From positions 927,501 to 991,500 of the forward strand of contig JARHVA010002686.1 of NCBI GenBank assembly GCA_037957365.1: a DNA stretch of 64,000 bases, written 5' to 3'. This document shows, piece by piece, positions 1-10,659 of the stretch. The stretch is from Torreya grandis (lineage: Eukaryota; Streptophyta; Pinopsida; Cupressales; Taxaceae). The first letter of the stretch is position 1; each line of letters starts with the position of its first letter. The notes beneath the pieces are model-generated. The model searched no databases. It was not told the origin of the DNA and saw nothing but the letters and a program-made list of their open reading frames with translations. Made by a program: the position numbers and the translations under genes.

Positions 1-1689
1 ATTCATTTAATTTATTACAGCGTGTCAAACCCAAATAACTACTAGAACTTTTAGCAATCATAATATTGAGAACAAAATGTCATTTGTTACTTAAGTCTTA
101 CCATTGTTCTAAAAAAATTTCATGACCACATTTCTAATCAGTGGATGTGAATTGGTTAAAGCTTACATGGATTTTTAATGATCATATTGGGATAAATGTC
201 AAAATAAACTTATAGGTATGATTATGGAATTAAGTTTACAAACACTTATCTTTACACTTAACACAATAAACACATTAATCTAACATGACTTGAAGAATGT
301 AATTCATGTGACTCCTCTAAAAGTTGCATTAACCTACTATTCTAGGTGGAAAATTAAAAATATAATTGTCCATCTACTTATTTAGTCCTTATAAGTGCAT
401 CATCACTTCATTATAATCCATTAAGAGGTCATATTACATCATTTTCATGCAAAGGATTGGTATTATGATTTTGCAATTTCCAATTTTTTTTCCTTTCATG
501 TTTCTTACTTTTATGCAAAAAAATATTCTACATTTTCCTTGTGTTTAATTATTTAAATAGTCATACACCCATTTGATTGATCATTTCATGTTGTACTAGA
601 TCAACACTCCACTTTTGATTTTTAAGGATGAACATGTTCATCTTCCATTAATTTTGGTATATGCAATGCATTATTTTATCCATTTTACACTATCAAGTTT
701 TGAATCACCATCGATGTGTTCTTGTTAAATATGCTTTTGACATTGATGCATTCATATATATTTATGTTTCTGCATTTACATATTATATATATTTTTTATT
801 ATGTTTTGATGTACATGTAAGGATGTAGATATTTTCCTAATGGGGTATGAAATCACCTTGTTGTGTAGGTAAGCATATTTTCTATTTCAGTTATTCACTA
901 TTTAATGAGATGAGAAATGTGTGTAGTGATTTTGATTTTTAGTATTCTTATTTAGTTTGCAAGAACAATTCTCACAATAAAAAAACAATCCATCTGGGGC
1001 AAGATATATTATTATTATTGTTTATTTTAGTCATCCTATCCAGTATGTGATATATTAATGTATGTTAAAACATCATATAGTTCAAAACCTTGTTGAATGT
1101 TCAGGTATGTTTTTACATTCCATACATTTTTTTAGTAAAACAATCCAATCCATTATCTACTATTGAATATGTGGAATCTCGTATAAAAATGTGAAGACAT
1201 AATAATGTCTTGAACTAATTAGTATTTTTATTCTAAAGAAACATAATCATTTCATTTATCAACTCACATACAAACATTAAATGCTTTGACTTCAATGCAT
1301 AACAAGGAAATTTTGAAATCATTAAATATGTCAAATATATGGAGCAATGTATAATATAAGAAAAAAACAAATTTTATATATCTGGATGATGAAAAATTAG
1401 ACATGAGTATTATTTTATGAAAACAACAAAAAATTATGCTCAAATCTAATTTTTGAGTTGAGTCTATCTTGGCTAGTGTTGCTCTAGATGAAATACATGT
1501 TATTTTTTTTTAATACGTACCAAACCACCTAAATTTGGAATGTTTGGGTTTATGTATATATAAAATTACGTAGTCCAAACATGAATTCTTCAGAACCCTA
1601 AAAATATGATGATCCTTCCCATAAATTTACGGAATACTAAATCAATTTCATTTGAAATGACTTGGGCTTTGAGAATACACAAATCATAG
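1..1689. other. AT-rich region without a recognisable gene
   Basis: Very A+T-rich sequence with frequent stops in all frames. I see no domain, RNA gene or clear repeat boundary. The last part (from about 1540) begins to resemble sequence near 35620-35750 and leads into dispersed repeat R1. Confidence 0.6.
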
Positions 1690-2007
1690 GGACTAAAAAT
1701 AGAAAAAAGTATAGTTATCTTTGTTAATACTAAAAGCCAGGGCTAAACTTTTATTGCATTATCAATAGTGTGATTGTTATAAGACCTTTGGATTTCACCT
1801 CCTTTTGTTTTGATCGATATGTAAAAATATAAAATGGATTAAACACGCATGTTAATAAAAAACTAGAAAATATTGTTGTCCTTATCAAGCCTCCCTTAAT
1901 TTATTGCATGTAATTCACAACCATTATCCTTATTTAATTTATCCTTTTACATATATTAATCATAATTAAAATAAATGAATTTTAAAACCTTTGGGTCAAG
2001 TAGATTT
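1690..2007 (+). repeat. Dispersed repeat R1, copy A (left half)
   Basis: This stretch is visibly related to 35750-36020 and 38065-38215. Shared landmarks are a 'cctcc...ttttgatc' block, a 'ttaattgatt/tttattgcat' block and a 'tttaatttatcc' block in the same order. The copy is interrupted at 2008 by gypsy A and resumes at 6839. The last five bases, gattt (2003-2007), resemble gattc after the gypsy 3' LTR (6839-6843), a probable decayed target duplication. Its original nature (host segment or part of another element) is unknown. Confidence 0.55.
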
Positions 2008-2550
2008 TGATGTTACAAAGAGGTCGAACATCTAAAGGCCATAAATTTTAATCCATAGATCTATTTGAGTCCATCTTTACACCAAAATGACTAGATCAAA
2101 AATTTCAATGGAACCATAGATATCCCTTTTAGATATGGGATTATTTACATATTTTTTAAAGACCATACATGACCATCCGAGGGACAAAATTACATTTTAA
2201 TATTATCTTCAAGGTTTTTCTAAATTGTGAAATTGTTTATTTTTGTAAATAGACTTTAATTTGAGTTGAATTTAATTTGATAGGCTAATTTTAAAGCTTA
2301 GTTTATTTTTGGATATTTTTATAGCTTGCACGCAAAACTTACTAAATAAAATAGTTACTAAAAATAACCTATCAAGTTTTATTATTTCTAGAGTTTTCAA
2401 TTTTGCATGTCAACTCTAATTCTAAGTTGAAGCTTATTTATGCATAGTTTTTAATTATTTGATTCATTTCATATGAATAAATACTAGTAGTTTTTCATAA
2501 TCTTGGCCTATTAGATTTTTATTTATCTTGATAGTATTTCTATTTATTAC
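2008..2550 (+). repeat. 5' LTR of gypsy A
   Basis: Starts TGATGT and aligns by eye along its whole length with 6283-6838: shared 'aggccataaatttt', 'tttgagtccatctt', 'cttggcctattagattttta' and other blocks in order. Many substitutions separate the two LTRs, so the insertion is old. The 3' end lies just before the primer-binding site and is not marked by a clear CA. Confidence 0.8.
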
Positions 2551-2551
2551 T

Positions 2552-2563
2552 TAAAATCAGAGC
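2552..2563 (+). other. Primer-binding site of gypsy A (decayed, tRNA-iMet type)
   Basis: The eight bases ATCAGAGC match the 3' part of the usual plant primer-binding site TGGTATCAGAGC, complementary to the initiator methionine tRNA 3' end. The first four bases are changed. The position directly after the 5' LTR supports the reading. Confidence 0.55.
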
Positions 2564-2599
2564 ATGTTCAAATCTTAGACGTGTAAGAGATGACAAGAA

Positions 2600-3700
2600 G
2601 ATGATAAAAAATCACTTAGATGAAATCCACTATGAAATATATACAAATGAAAGTAGAATAATTAAATGATATTGTTGTAACCAAAGATGAAAAAGGGCAG
2701 AAGATTATGTCGAGGATGACACAAATCATGAAGAGGAAACTTTGCAAGTGGAGGAGTAAAATGAACCACCACCATAAATGGTAGATATTTAGAAGGAAAG
2801 AGTGCAAGAATCAAGGTTGATGTTCTAGATTATGGCAAAATTTTAAAAATAGAAGAGTTGATAGATTGGATGAACAATATAGAGATTTTTTTTGAATGGA
2901 GAACTATGAGAGAAGACATTAAGGTAAACTTTCCATGCATTAAATTCAATGGTCTTTTGAAGATTTGGTGGGATCACCAATAGAAAGAAAGACATATGAG
3001 ATGTTAAGAGGATATCAACTCATTGGTAAATATGGAGGATAACCTGAGGGATAATTTTCATCTTGGGGATTATGCACAAACCCTATATAGAAGATTTCAA
3101 AATATGAGATAGAAGAATCATAGTACACAAGAGTATACATATGATTTTTACAAGATTCCCATACATGTGGAAAATGATGAGAAAGAAGAGAAAATGTCTA
3201 AAAGGTATGTAAAATTTATACATTTTTATATTTATGTTGAATTAAATGTGCATAGAATAATTTGTATGGAGGAAGCTTATTAGTTAACTTTGAAACTTAA
3301 AAAAAATAGACAAAATTTAAAAAGAACATCTATTAGGAGAAAAAGAGAACAATATCCTCAAATAAAGGGATGAGGAGCATTTAATACAATCAAAATTGGG
3401 TTTAATACCACTATAGAAGAATCACCACATGGTTGATTAATACAAGAATATAATAGACAAGGATTTCAAAACTAGCAAAGAGGAAGAAGATTTTAGAGAG
3501 GATGAAGCTGTGGTGATGGTAGAGGATGGTTTATAAATTAACATAGGTCTTATAATTGTTTTATATTTGGAGAAGAAGCCATAAAAAATTTGAGTGTCCA
3601 CACTACCAAGAACAATATATGAGGCAAGATGATCAACCAAGAGTGAATTTAATTGAAGTTGAAATATAAGAGCAAAATATTGAAATTGTAGCAGTAACTA
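2600..3700 (+). pseudogene. gag relic of gypsy A
   Basis: Broken translation resembling plant Ty3/gypsy gag: a stretch reading RLDEQYRDFF near 2850-2890, then capsid-like text, and a zinc-knuckle relic near 3560-3620 that reads as C-x2-C-like residues followed, after a one-base frameshift, by GHKKFECP. After the knuckle the frame continues with NLIEVEI and then a segment (about 3690-3760) that matches the reverse-strand open frame of gypsy C at 45263-45481 (shared NLM-RR, K/R-EF/Y pattern). Stops and frameshifts are too many for function. Confidence 0.6.
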
Positions 3701-3809
3701 CTAGAGAAAATCTCATGAAAAGAAGAAGTATTATTGCTTTAAGGAAAGAATTTATGTAGAATAAATAATATGGTGATGCATGGATATGAATACATATATT
3801 TCAAACAAG

Positions 3810-4745
3810 GTTTATTTTAGGAGGTAAGACATGCAAGGTAATTATAGATGATGGTAGTTGTGAAAATATCATTTCTAAAGATATGACTAATAAATTAGGT
3901 TTTTATTATGAATACTTATTGAATGTTATGGTTTAACAAAGGGAATGAAGTCGCAATAGACAAAAGGTATTTAATCAACTTTTCTACAGGTAAAACTCAC
4001 ATGGATGAAATATAGTGTGATGTTATGCTGATGGATACATGTCATGTATTATTGTGAAGGCCATGCAAATTTAATAGAAAATTAGTTCATGATAGAGCAA
4101 AGAACATATATATTTTATAAAAAGGTGGTATGAAGGTACTTATGTTACCTCTTATAAAATAATGACATACTAAAAGCATGTTGATTGTACAAAAATCTAT
4201 CAAAGATTTGAAGATCACAGGTTATTGCTATGCATTAGTAGTAAAAAAAAAGACACAAAAGTTGTGCATGTACCAAGAGAAGCAATAATAGTGTCAAAAT
4301 AATATGTAGATGTTATACCTGATGAGTTACCATATGGTCTACCATCAAAAAGAGATATTTAGAATTATATTGTTTTGATTCTAGGATCAGCTCTACCCAA
4401 TCAGATGGCTTATAAGATTAATCCAACATAACATGCAAAATTGAATAATTAGGTCACTAAATTGGTGGGGTAGGGTGTAGTAAGGGAGAGCATGAGCCTT
4501 TGTGAAACACAATAATTGTTAACTCCAAAGAGATATGAAGGGTGCAATATGTGTATGGATAGTAGAACAATCAATAAAATTATAACAAAGTACATATTTC
4601 CTATACCTCATTTAGATGATATGATGGATGTTCTTATAGGAGAAAAATATTTTATAAAGGTTGATATAAGGAGTGGTTAATTTCAAATTTAGACTCATAA
4701 AAGAGATGAATGGAGAACAACATTCAATATTAGAATCTGGTAGCT
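3810..4745 (+). pseudogene. Protease and truncated reverse transcriptase relic of gypsy A
   Basis: The protease motif is visible near 3830-3880 as VIIDDGSCENIIS; families normally read DSGSCENV, so the catalytic DSG has become DDG. Further on, 4540-4740 reads MDSRTINKI..., then FPIPHLDDMMDVL, KYFIKVDIRSG, and DEWRTTFNIR, the N-terminal half of a Ty3/gypsy reverse transcriptase. The text then breaks near 4745: the YxDD region, thumb and RNase H are absent and the sequence continues directly with the pre-integrase spacer (NMVSEVVRFEF). This is an internal deletion of several hundred bases or more compared with gypsy C, which keeps these parts. Confidence 0.75.
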
Positions 4746-4769
4746 AATGATTTTAGTAGGGGAGTGGGG

Positions 4770-6035
4770 TTGATAATTAATATGGTGAGTGAAGTAGTTA
4801 GATTTGAATTTATTAAACAATTATGTCATACTAATCAATATTTTGGAAATATATTTGAGCAATGTAAGAATCCATTGATAGGGGATAAAAGTAATTTTTA
4901 TGATAACTATCTTATAGAAGAAAAAATTTAAATGAAAATAATTATGTAGTTCAATTGGGTCTCTAAGAAATAATATTATAAAATATTTGACAGTGGTGGT
5001 TTCACTCAACATTATGCTAAGACAAAGACAATAACTTTGGTGAAGGAGAAGTATTTTTGGCCAAAGACGAAGAGATAAGTAACAATATATGTTTCAAGGT
5101 GCAAAATATATAAAGTGGATAAAAGACATATTCATAATAGAGATCTATACTTGTCATTACTGATTTCAAAAGAATCATCGACATATTTGAGTATGAATTT
5201 TGCATTGGGATTACCAAACACATAGAGAGCTAACAGTTCAATTTTTTTGTTGTAAACATGTTTTGTATGATGATTCATTTTTTTACATGAAGGAAAACCA
5301 GTGATTATACTAGAGGTATATAACTATTTTTAACGATATTGTGAGATTGCATGGTGTTCAAAAAATTATTATATCACACAGTGACACAAAAAAATTATGT
5401 CATTTTTGAGGGACATTTTAGAGGAAGATGGGGACTAAGATAGAATTTAGTAGTATATACCATCCCCAAACAGATTTATAGACATAATTTGTAAAAAGGA
5501 TCTTAAAATTTTTATTGATATGACTAGTTGGAGAGAAGCCCAAGCAATGTGACTTGGCTTTACTAAAAGCTATGTTTGTTTATAATTATTTAGTAAATAG
5601 ATCAACAAGAAAGAAAATATTTTAGATTATTTATTGCAGAAATCCTAAGATTGATTCATATTTGGTATAGTTACCAATTACAGAATGAGGTAGTGATGAT
5701 GTGAAGCATTTATAGAATATATACAATAGTTAGAAGAAGTTAGAAGAAAGTTTTTATAAAGTGATGAGAACTATAGAGTAGCAATAGATGTTAGAAGAAA
5801 GTAAAAAAAAATTAAATAAATAAATTTAGTGATGATTTACTTGAGGAAAGAAAGATTTTCCAAAAACACATTTAAAAATTTGAAGTACAAGAAAATTGGA
5901 CCATCAAAAATTATGAAAAAAATTAGTCACAATGTTTATGGGGTGAGTTTACCACATAATTTTGATATTTTTTTAGTATTTAATATTTTAGATTTATATA
6001 AATTTCATGTAGAAGATGTTGAAGGTGAATAAGAT
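4770..6035 (+). pseudogene. Integrase relic of gypsy A
   Basis: The N-terminal zinc-finger region is visible near 5010-5110 (GGFTQHYAKTKT, KEKYFWPK, then YVSRCKIYK in place of the HHCC spacing). A catalytic-core relic follows: STYLSMNFALGLP (5170-5220), HGVQKIIISHSDTK (5350-5395) and IEFSSIYHPQTD (5440-5475). The end is the best preserved part: an open frame at 5829-6032 reads MMIYLRKERF, KYKKIGPSKIMKKI, VYGVSLPH and FNILDLYKFH, the C-terminal GPF/Y-like module of plant Ty3/gypsy integrases. Stop codons throughout the core show it is dead. A second copy of this end is present from 11874. Confidence 0.8.
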
Positions 6036-6273
6036 GAATAAGTAGATTGAAAGTAACAAGTGAAAAGATGTAGAAAGAAAAGATGGTAAAGTTGCTAGAT
6101 AAGAAGATAGTAAACACAACATAAAGAATTTATGACAGGTATTCAGTACAGTGAGAAGGATTAAAGTAGGAAGACAATGCTTAAATTATAGAATAAGAGT
6201 TATAGAATATTGATAAGAACACATTGTAGTAGTACAATCAAAGTAACTCACAAGAGTTGAGTTCTTTTCAACT

Positions 6274-6282
6274 GGACGAGAA
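6274..6282 (+). other. Polypurine tract of gypsy A
   Basis: GGACGAGAA sits directly before TGATGT, the start of the 3' LTR. In the duplicated copy at 12266-12274 the same place reads GGAGGAGAA, so the C here is a later change. The tract primes plus-strand synthesis. Confidence 0.75.
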
Positions 6283-6838
6283 TGATGTAAAAAAAGAGAC
6301 TAAACATTTAGAGGCCATAAATTTTGATCTGTATCTGCATTTGAGTCCATCTTCACATAAAAAGACTGACTCTAAAAATGTAATGTAGACATAACTAGCC
6401 CTTTCAGTTATGAGATGTTTTTGATATTTTATAGAGGCTATTTGTGGCCATCTGAAGATCTAAAATTCCAATTTAATATTATTTTCAAATAATTTCTAAA
6501 TCTAAAAATTATCTATTTTTGTAATTGGACTTGAACTTTTGTTAAAATTCCTCTAATAGATTGATTTTAGGTTTTAGTTTATCTATGAAGATATTTAAAG
6601 CTATATGTACTTGATTGTGAAACTTATTAAAAATAGTAGCTTCTAAAAATAACTAAATGAAGTTCTATTTATTTTTAGAGTTTTAAATTTTACATGTCAA
6701 CTCCAACTCTGAGATGAAACTTATTTATGTGTGGTTTGTAATTATTTGAATCATTCAATATGAATCAATGCTAATTATTGTTCAAAATCTTGGCCTACTA
6801 GATTTTTATTTGTCTTCATCTAATATTTTAGTATGTTA
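6283..6838 (+). repeat. 3' LTR of gypsy A
   Basis: Starts TGATGTAAAAAAAGAGAC and matches the 5' LTR with substitutions. It is almost identical to 12275-12830, which arose by later tandem duplication of this segment rather than by transposition. Confidence 0.8.
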
Positions 6839-7064
6839 GATTCTTATACAATTTTGTTCAAATTAAACCTATTTTTTTAACCATTTAGAAAACAATTATT
6901 TTAGTCTATCTACATTTATATTCCACCTCCCTAATACAATTTATTAATTTGCATCTATATGAAAATATAGCAAATAAGAAATCTACACCTATAAATAAAA
7001 ATATATATTTTAATTTAACAAAAAAAATTGAATTATAAGTACATTGATGTTGATCAATAATAAA
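6839..7064 (+). repeat. Dispersed repeat R1, copy A (right half)
   Basis: Continuation of R1 after the gypsy insertion. It lines up with 36020-36230 and 38215-38400: shared 'attccacctc', 'ctatatgaaaatata', 'aatctacac' and an 'aattataggtac'-like end. A nearly identical copy lies at 12831-13056. Confidence 0.6.
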
Positions 7065-7069
7065 TACTA
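7065..7069. repeat. Target site duplication (TACTA), left of copia 1
   Basis: TACTA immediately precedes TGTAAGG at 7070 and is repeated after CCTAACA at 11532-11536. The same site, unoccupied and present once, is at 13057-13061 in the duplicated block. This fixes both ends of copia 1. Confidence 0.93.
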
Positions 7070-7941
7070 TGTAAGGCACCTAGAACATAAATTCTCTGAT
7101 ACCACTTGTCAGGATCCAACTCCTCAATAAGAGTACAATATGATTACCTTGTATAAGCAACTAAACACAGAATTATACCAAAATTAAAAAGTAACTAGAA
7201 TTCACAAATGACATAGAATATGAGAGACAATACACAATCTTGTATTAATACTCATGCCAGAAGGAAATACAATGAAGATGCAACAATCTTCCACACCTCT
7301 CAGATGTACAGATCTCTTTTTCTCAAGAGTTCACTCTCCTACCAAAAATGGTCCCAACACACAACTCAAACACAGAGTTGTTGTTCACCTCCAACCAATC
7401 AGTAATAACCCTTCCATTACACAAGTACTCAAAGTACTTCAAGTAGATCTCCCATTAACTTTCAACAACCTGCAACTCAAATGATCCTACTTACCATGTA
7501 GAACTTTTCCCTGATCTTTCTGCCACCTGCAGATCAACCTATTCTTACAATTGGAAGGATCTACCTTGCCTTCCTCTATTGTTCACAATTACAATACATG
7601 CCAATGGGTCTATAAATAGATCCCATACTAAACAATAACTTAGACTTCTAATTTACAATAATTAGACACGCAACTCAAGACTTGAAATAGTCTTTACATG
7701 TAAACAATTGGTTTAACAAACTAACTATTGGTGCAACAAACAGTTTTGGAACTACACAGGTGACTGACGTCGGTCCCTATCTATCTGGAGGTGACCGATG
7801 TCGGCCGACTCCTGCTGATGTCAATTTTCCTTTCCACTAAATATGATTGACATTGGTTACACTACCAACGCCGATATCCCTGGAACTCATCAACCTCCTC
7901 CATGTCTACATCAGTGAAGCTTTTAGCTCCACAACCTAGCA
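7070..7941 (-). repeat. LTR of copia 1 (left on +; 3' LTR of the element)
   Basis: Begins TGTAAGGCACC and ends ...CTAGCA; near-identical to 10660-11531. It holds a relic primer-binding site at 7093-7104, a conserved 'ccaatgggtctataaatag' box near 7601-7619, and GACGTC-like repeats near 7765-7880. Open frames at 7220-7484 fall inside the LTR and are also seen in the other LTR; I do not treat them as genes. Confidence 0.92.
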
Positions 7942-7960
7942 ATCTTCCACTTGGAGATAA
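7942..7960 (-). other. Polypurine tract of copia 1
   Basis: On the reverse strand the bases next to the 3' LTR read CTCCAAGTGGAAGAT followed by TGCTAGG. This is the usual copia tract (AAGTGGGAGAT) with one change. Confidence 0.75.
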
Positions 7961-8029
7961 ATAGCTACACCTATACCTGTACCTGTACATCATCTAGTTT
8001 ATTTCCTGGCTTTGTATCCCTCTTCAAGA

Positions 8030-8500
8030 TCACTCTTGAAGACCAACCACCACAAATATTGTGGTGCACCTCCTGTCATCTAGATCACCTGCCACATCCA
8101 CATCTACAAACCCATGTAGAAAAGAACTTGACCTTCCATAACATGTGCACGTGTTACTGGTCCCTCTCAGATATCTAAAAATCCATTGAACTGCCCTCCA
8201 CTGCTTCTTTCTCAGATTGTCTCCAAACTTGCTGACAACTCCCACTGCTTGGGAAATCTCAGGTTTAGTACACATGTACTCAACCCCATCATGTGAATCA
8301 GAACACTATTCATAAAAATGTCCAACCATCAGCGTGCTAACCAGTTTCACACAATCATCTGGAGACAAAATCAACCTATGACCTTCCATGTCTCTTGAAC
8401 ACACTCATGCCAAAGAATCTTGATGCTCCTCTGAACTAGCTTTACCTTTAGTTCAGAAACTCTCTACATATATGGCCTTGCAATAAGCACAACATAGAGT
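8030..8500 (-). pseudogene. Reverse transcriptase C-terminus/RNase H remnant of copia 1
   Basis: The reverse-strand frame ending at 8275 reads CTKPEISQAVGVVSKF, then WRAVQWIFRYLRGTSN, then FVDVDVAGDLDDRR. This is the Ty1/copia junction of reverse transcriptase and RNase H (usual text: V-CTRPDI-QAVGVVSR, W-AVKWILRYLRGT, D-D-AGD-D-R-ST). The preceding stretch (8290-8500) reads KLVST and other weak traces of the thumb region with stops. The catalytic YVDD part is not present, so this is a leftover of a deletion and not a working enzyme. The homologous place in copia 2 (28440-28860) is less well preserved. Confidence 0.8.
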
Positions 8501-8857
8501 AACAAGATAATGTAGCTAATATTATCCAACCTGGTAAAGAGAAACACAATGGTCAAACCTCCATTGTCCTGTAACTTACTCAAGACCATATACCCTGGCC
8601 TTCCATCTCACGTGTCCATTCCAGCTCTTCTTTATCCTGAAAATTCATTCATCTCTCATCATCCATGCCAAGCTCCCACTATTTCCTGGATCTACCTACT
8701 CTATTTTTTTAATAAATTCCTGGTTCTTGACCATCAGTGAGCAATAAGTAGTGTAAAGAAAGGAAATGATGAATTTGAAGCTTACTTACCCTTTCATTCC
8801 TCCATATGGGTGCTTGAGACTCCTTGACAGCTTGTTGTCCACCCAAAATCCATCTTA

Positions 8858-9025
8858 GTGACCGATGTCGGTTCCATGTGACTGCCTCATCACCAACGTC
8901 AATTCCCCATTATTGATGCTGGTGTTTATTTGTTCAAAGTCACTGACATCAGGCTACACATAACCAACATCGATCTCTGTCTAGATGCCGATGTCAGTTT
9001 TCTAACTGATGTTGGTCTCTGTGTT
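8858..9025. repeat. Internal GACGTC-like motif block of copia 1
   Basis: About six related units, such as gaccgatgtcggttcc, caccaacgtcaattcc, cactgacatcagg and tgccgatgtcagtttt, spaced about 20-45 bases apart. They are decayed forms of the ccgacgtcgg units at 29350-29520 in copia 2. The block lies where the integrase and reverse transcriptase genes are missing. Confidence 0.65.
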
Positions 9026-10550
9026 TTACTTGTGAGTGATGACTTTTACCTGTGAGCTCCTTTTGGATCAAACCCTTGTCCATATCAACCTTGCTTTGCT
9101 CTGAATTCTTTAGCCCCTTGTGCTCATCTCTGTCTGTCATCATCTCCTTGAAAACTAAGGCTTTCTTGTTCTTGTCACGAACATCAGATTTCTCAAGAAA
9201 CGTCACTTTCTTTTTTTGTTTACAGAAATCTCGGTCCATGCTTTTCAAATTTGAAAGCATACCCTTTGACTCAAGAACATGCATCCCCTTCTTATTCATG
9301 TGACCAAGCCTATTAAACCACATATTTGAATCTACAGCTGAAGTAGATAAACTAGAAGGAGAATCAGTAATACAAGTAAATAGATAAAGTGTACCTACTT
9401 TATTACCTCTTGCTACAACAAGTGCACCCTTGAAAACTTTTTAAGAGTCCGCTGTGAGAGTTACTGTGCAACCCTCATCACCTAACTTTCCAACAGAAAT
9501 CAAATTTCGCTTCAAGACTGGGATATGCATGACCTCCTTCAACACCCATGTGTTGCCCATCTATAATTTCAGCTTCACTTTCCCTTTACCAACCATTTGA
9601 GAAGGCTTACCATCCCCTAAATAAATTTCTCCAAAGTCTCTGTAGACATACTCATGAAAAAATTCTCTATTTGGGGATGCATGGAAAGAGGCACTAGAAT
9701 CTAAAACCCAAGATTCTACTTTATCCAAGGAACATACCAGAGCATCCTATGCAACAATACCTACAACATCTACTTCTTCATGTCCTTCATGTTGATCTTC
9801 ATCCGACCTATAATATCTCCTTACATGCCCTTGATTTTCACATTTTTAGCAGGGTATTCTGCCATACCTAGACTTGGATCTCCTTCCTATCTTGGACCTT
9901 GATCTCCCATGCTCGATCTTCTCTATTCACCTTCCCCAACTTTCAACACTCAAAGCATTCCCTGATGATTCACCTGTGTTTTTCTTGCAAATTTCTTCAT
10001 TCAAGATTACACTCACAACATCATCCACTTTTAAGATTTTTGAAGCAGACGCAATATTACTAACTGCCATTACCAAACTCTCCCAACTTTCAAGTAATGA
10101 GCACAAGATTAAGAGAGCCTTAATTTCATCATCGAAAACAATATTGACTGAATTTAACTGGTTTACCAAACCATGTAAATCACTAAGATGACTATGTACA
10201 GATCCACCTTCTAACATTTGCAAATTAAATAATTACTTTATAAGAAATACCTTATTCGAAGTTGAGGGTTTTTCATATAAATTTGCCAAAGATTCTATCA
10301 ACTCTACCGGTGTCTTAGCTTGTGATAAGTTGGAAATCACAGACAATGCAAGGCTCAACCTTATAGATTTCTGAGGCTTCTGATCAAGAACCTTCCATTC
10401 TTCATCCTTCATATCTAGGGGCTTGTTGTCAACCCCACCCAACGGTAAGTAAAAATCTTTTTGATACAGATAATCTTCTATCTACATCCTCTATAATTGA
10501 TAGTTTTTGCCATTAAACATCTCCATTCGTAGTTTAATTTCTTATGCCAT
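8994..10550 (-). pseudogene. gag-protease-pre-integrase relic of copia 1
   Basis: The ancestral start is probably the ATG at 10548-10550, followed at once by GCA TAA. Downstream the reverse strand reads MGGVDNKPLDMKDEEWKVLD, SLANLYEKPSTSNKVFLIK then a stop, MLEGGSVHSHLSDLHGLVNQ and FDDEIKALLILCSLLESWE, a copia gag of the UBN2-like type. The zinc knuckle reads C-stop-KCENQGHVRRYYR (stop at 9846-9848) with the last cysteine replaced by tyrosine. The protease site reads WVLDSSASFHAS, so the catalytic glycine of DSG is lost. The pre-integrase motif MWFNRLGHMNKKGMHVL follows at 9323, then a lysine-rich tail (KNKKALVFKE, LDKGLIQKEL) with no integrase core. Several stops and one frameshift make it non-coding. 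Confidence 0.85.
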
Positions 10551-10645
10551 TGCTATACTCCCACTCAAACAGAAACCCCTATGAGTGACCTATAATCAAC
10601 AAACACTAACCAAATCTGATACACCTATTAGTAACCCAACCAAAA

Positions 10646-10657
10646 GCTCAGATACTA
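10646..10657 (-). other. Primer-binding site of copia 1 (two mismatches)
   Basis: Reverse strand TAGTATCTGAGC, two changes from TGGTATCAGAGC, two bases inside the 5' LTR (right LTR on +). A perfect copy of the 12-mer lies inside the LTR itself at 10683-10694. Confidence 0.75.
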
Positions 10658-10659
10658 GT

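Larger units (their letters stand above)
2008..6838 (+). mobile_element. Degenerate Ty3/gypsy LTR retrotransposon (gypsy A)
   Basis: A complete but decayed element with two related LTRs (2008-2550, 6283-6838), a primer-binding site resembling initiator Met tRNA, a polypurine tract before the 3' LTR, and gag, protease, reverse transcriptase and integrase relics in Ty3/gypsy order. The integrase ends in a GPF/Y-like segment. Total length is about 4.8 kb, short for an autonomous plant gypsy element, because the second half of the reverse transcriptase and all of RNase H are missing. Dozens of stops and frameshifts make it non-functional. It interrupts repeat R1; the flanking pentamers gattt and gattc are a probable mutated target duplication. 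The outer 3' LTR border is uncertain by some 20 bases. A related element lies on the other strand at 41510-46220. Confidence 0.85.

Noticed and set aside
7220..7484. Open frames inside copia LTRs (7220-7484, 10844-11047, 27436-27630, 31145-31351, 28108-28329, 31834-32067)
   Set aside because: They lie in non-coding LTRs, are not kept in the same form between copies and carry no domain.
9874..10191. Forward frames antisense to copia gag (9874-10191, 30378-30701)
   Set aside because: They mirror the reverse-strand gag, which has clear family motifs; the forward readings have none.
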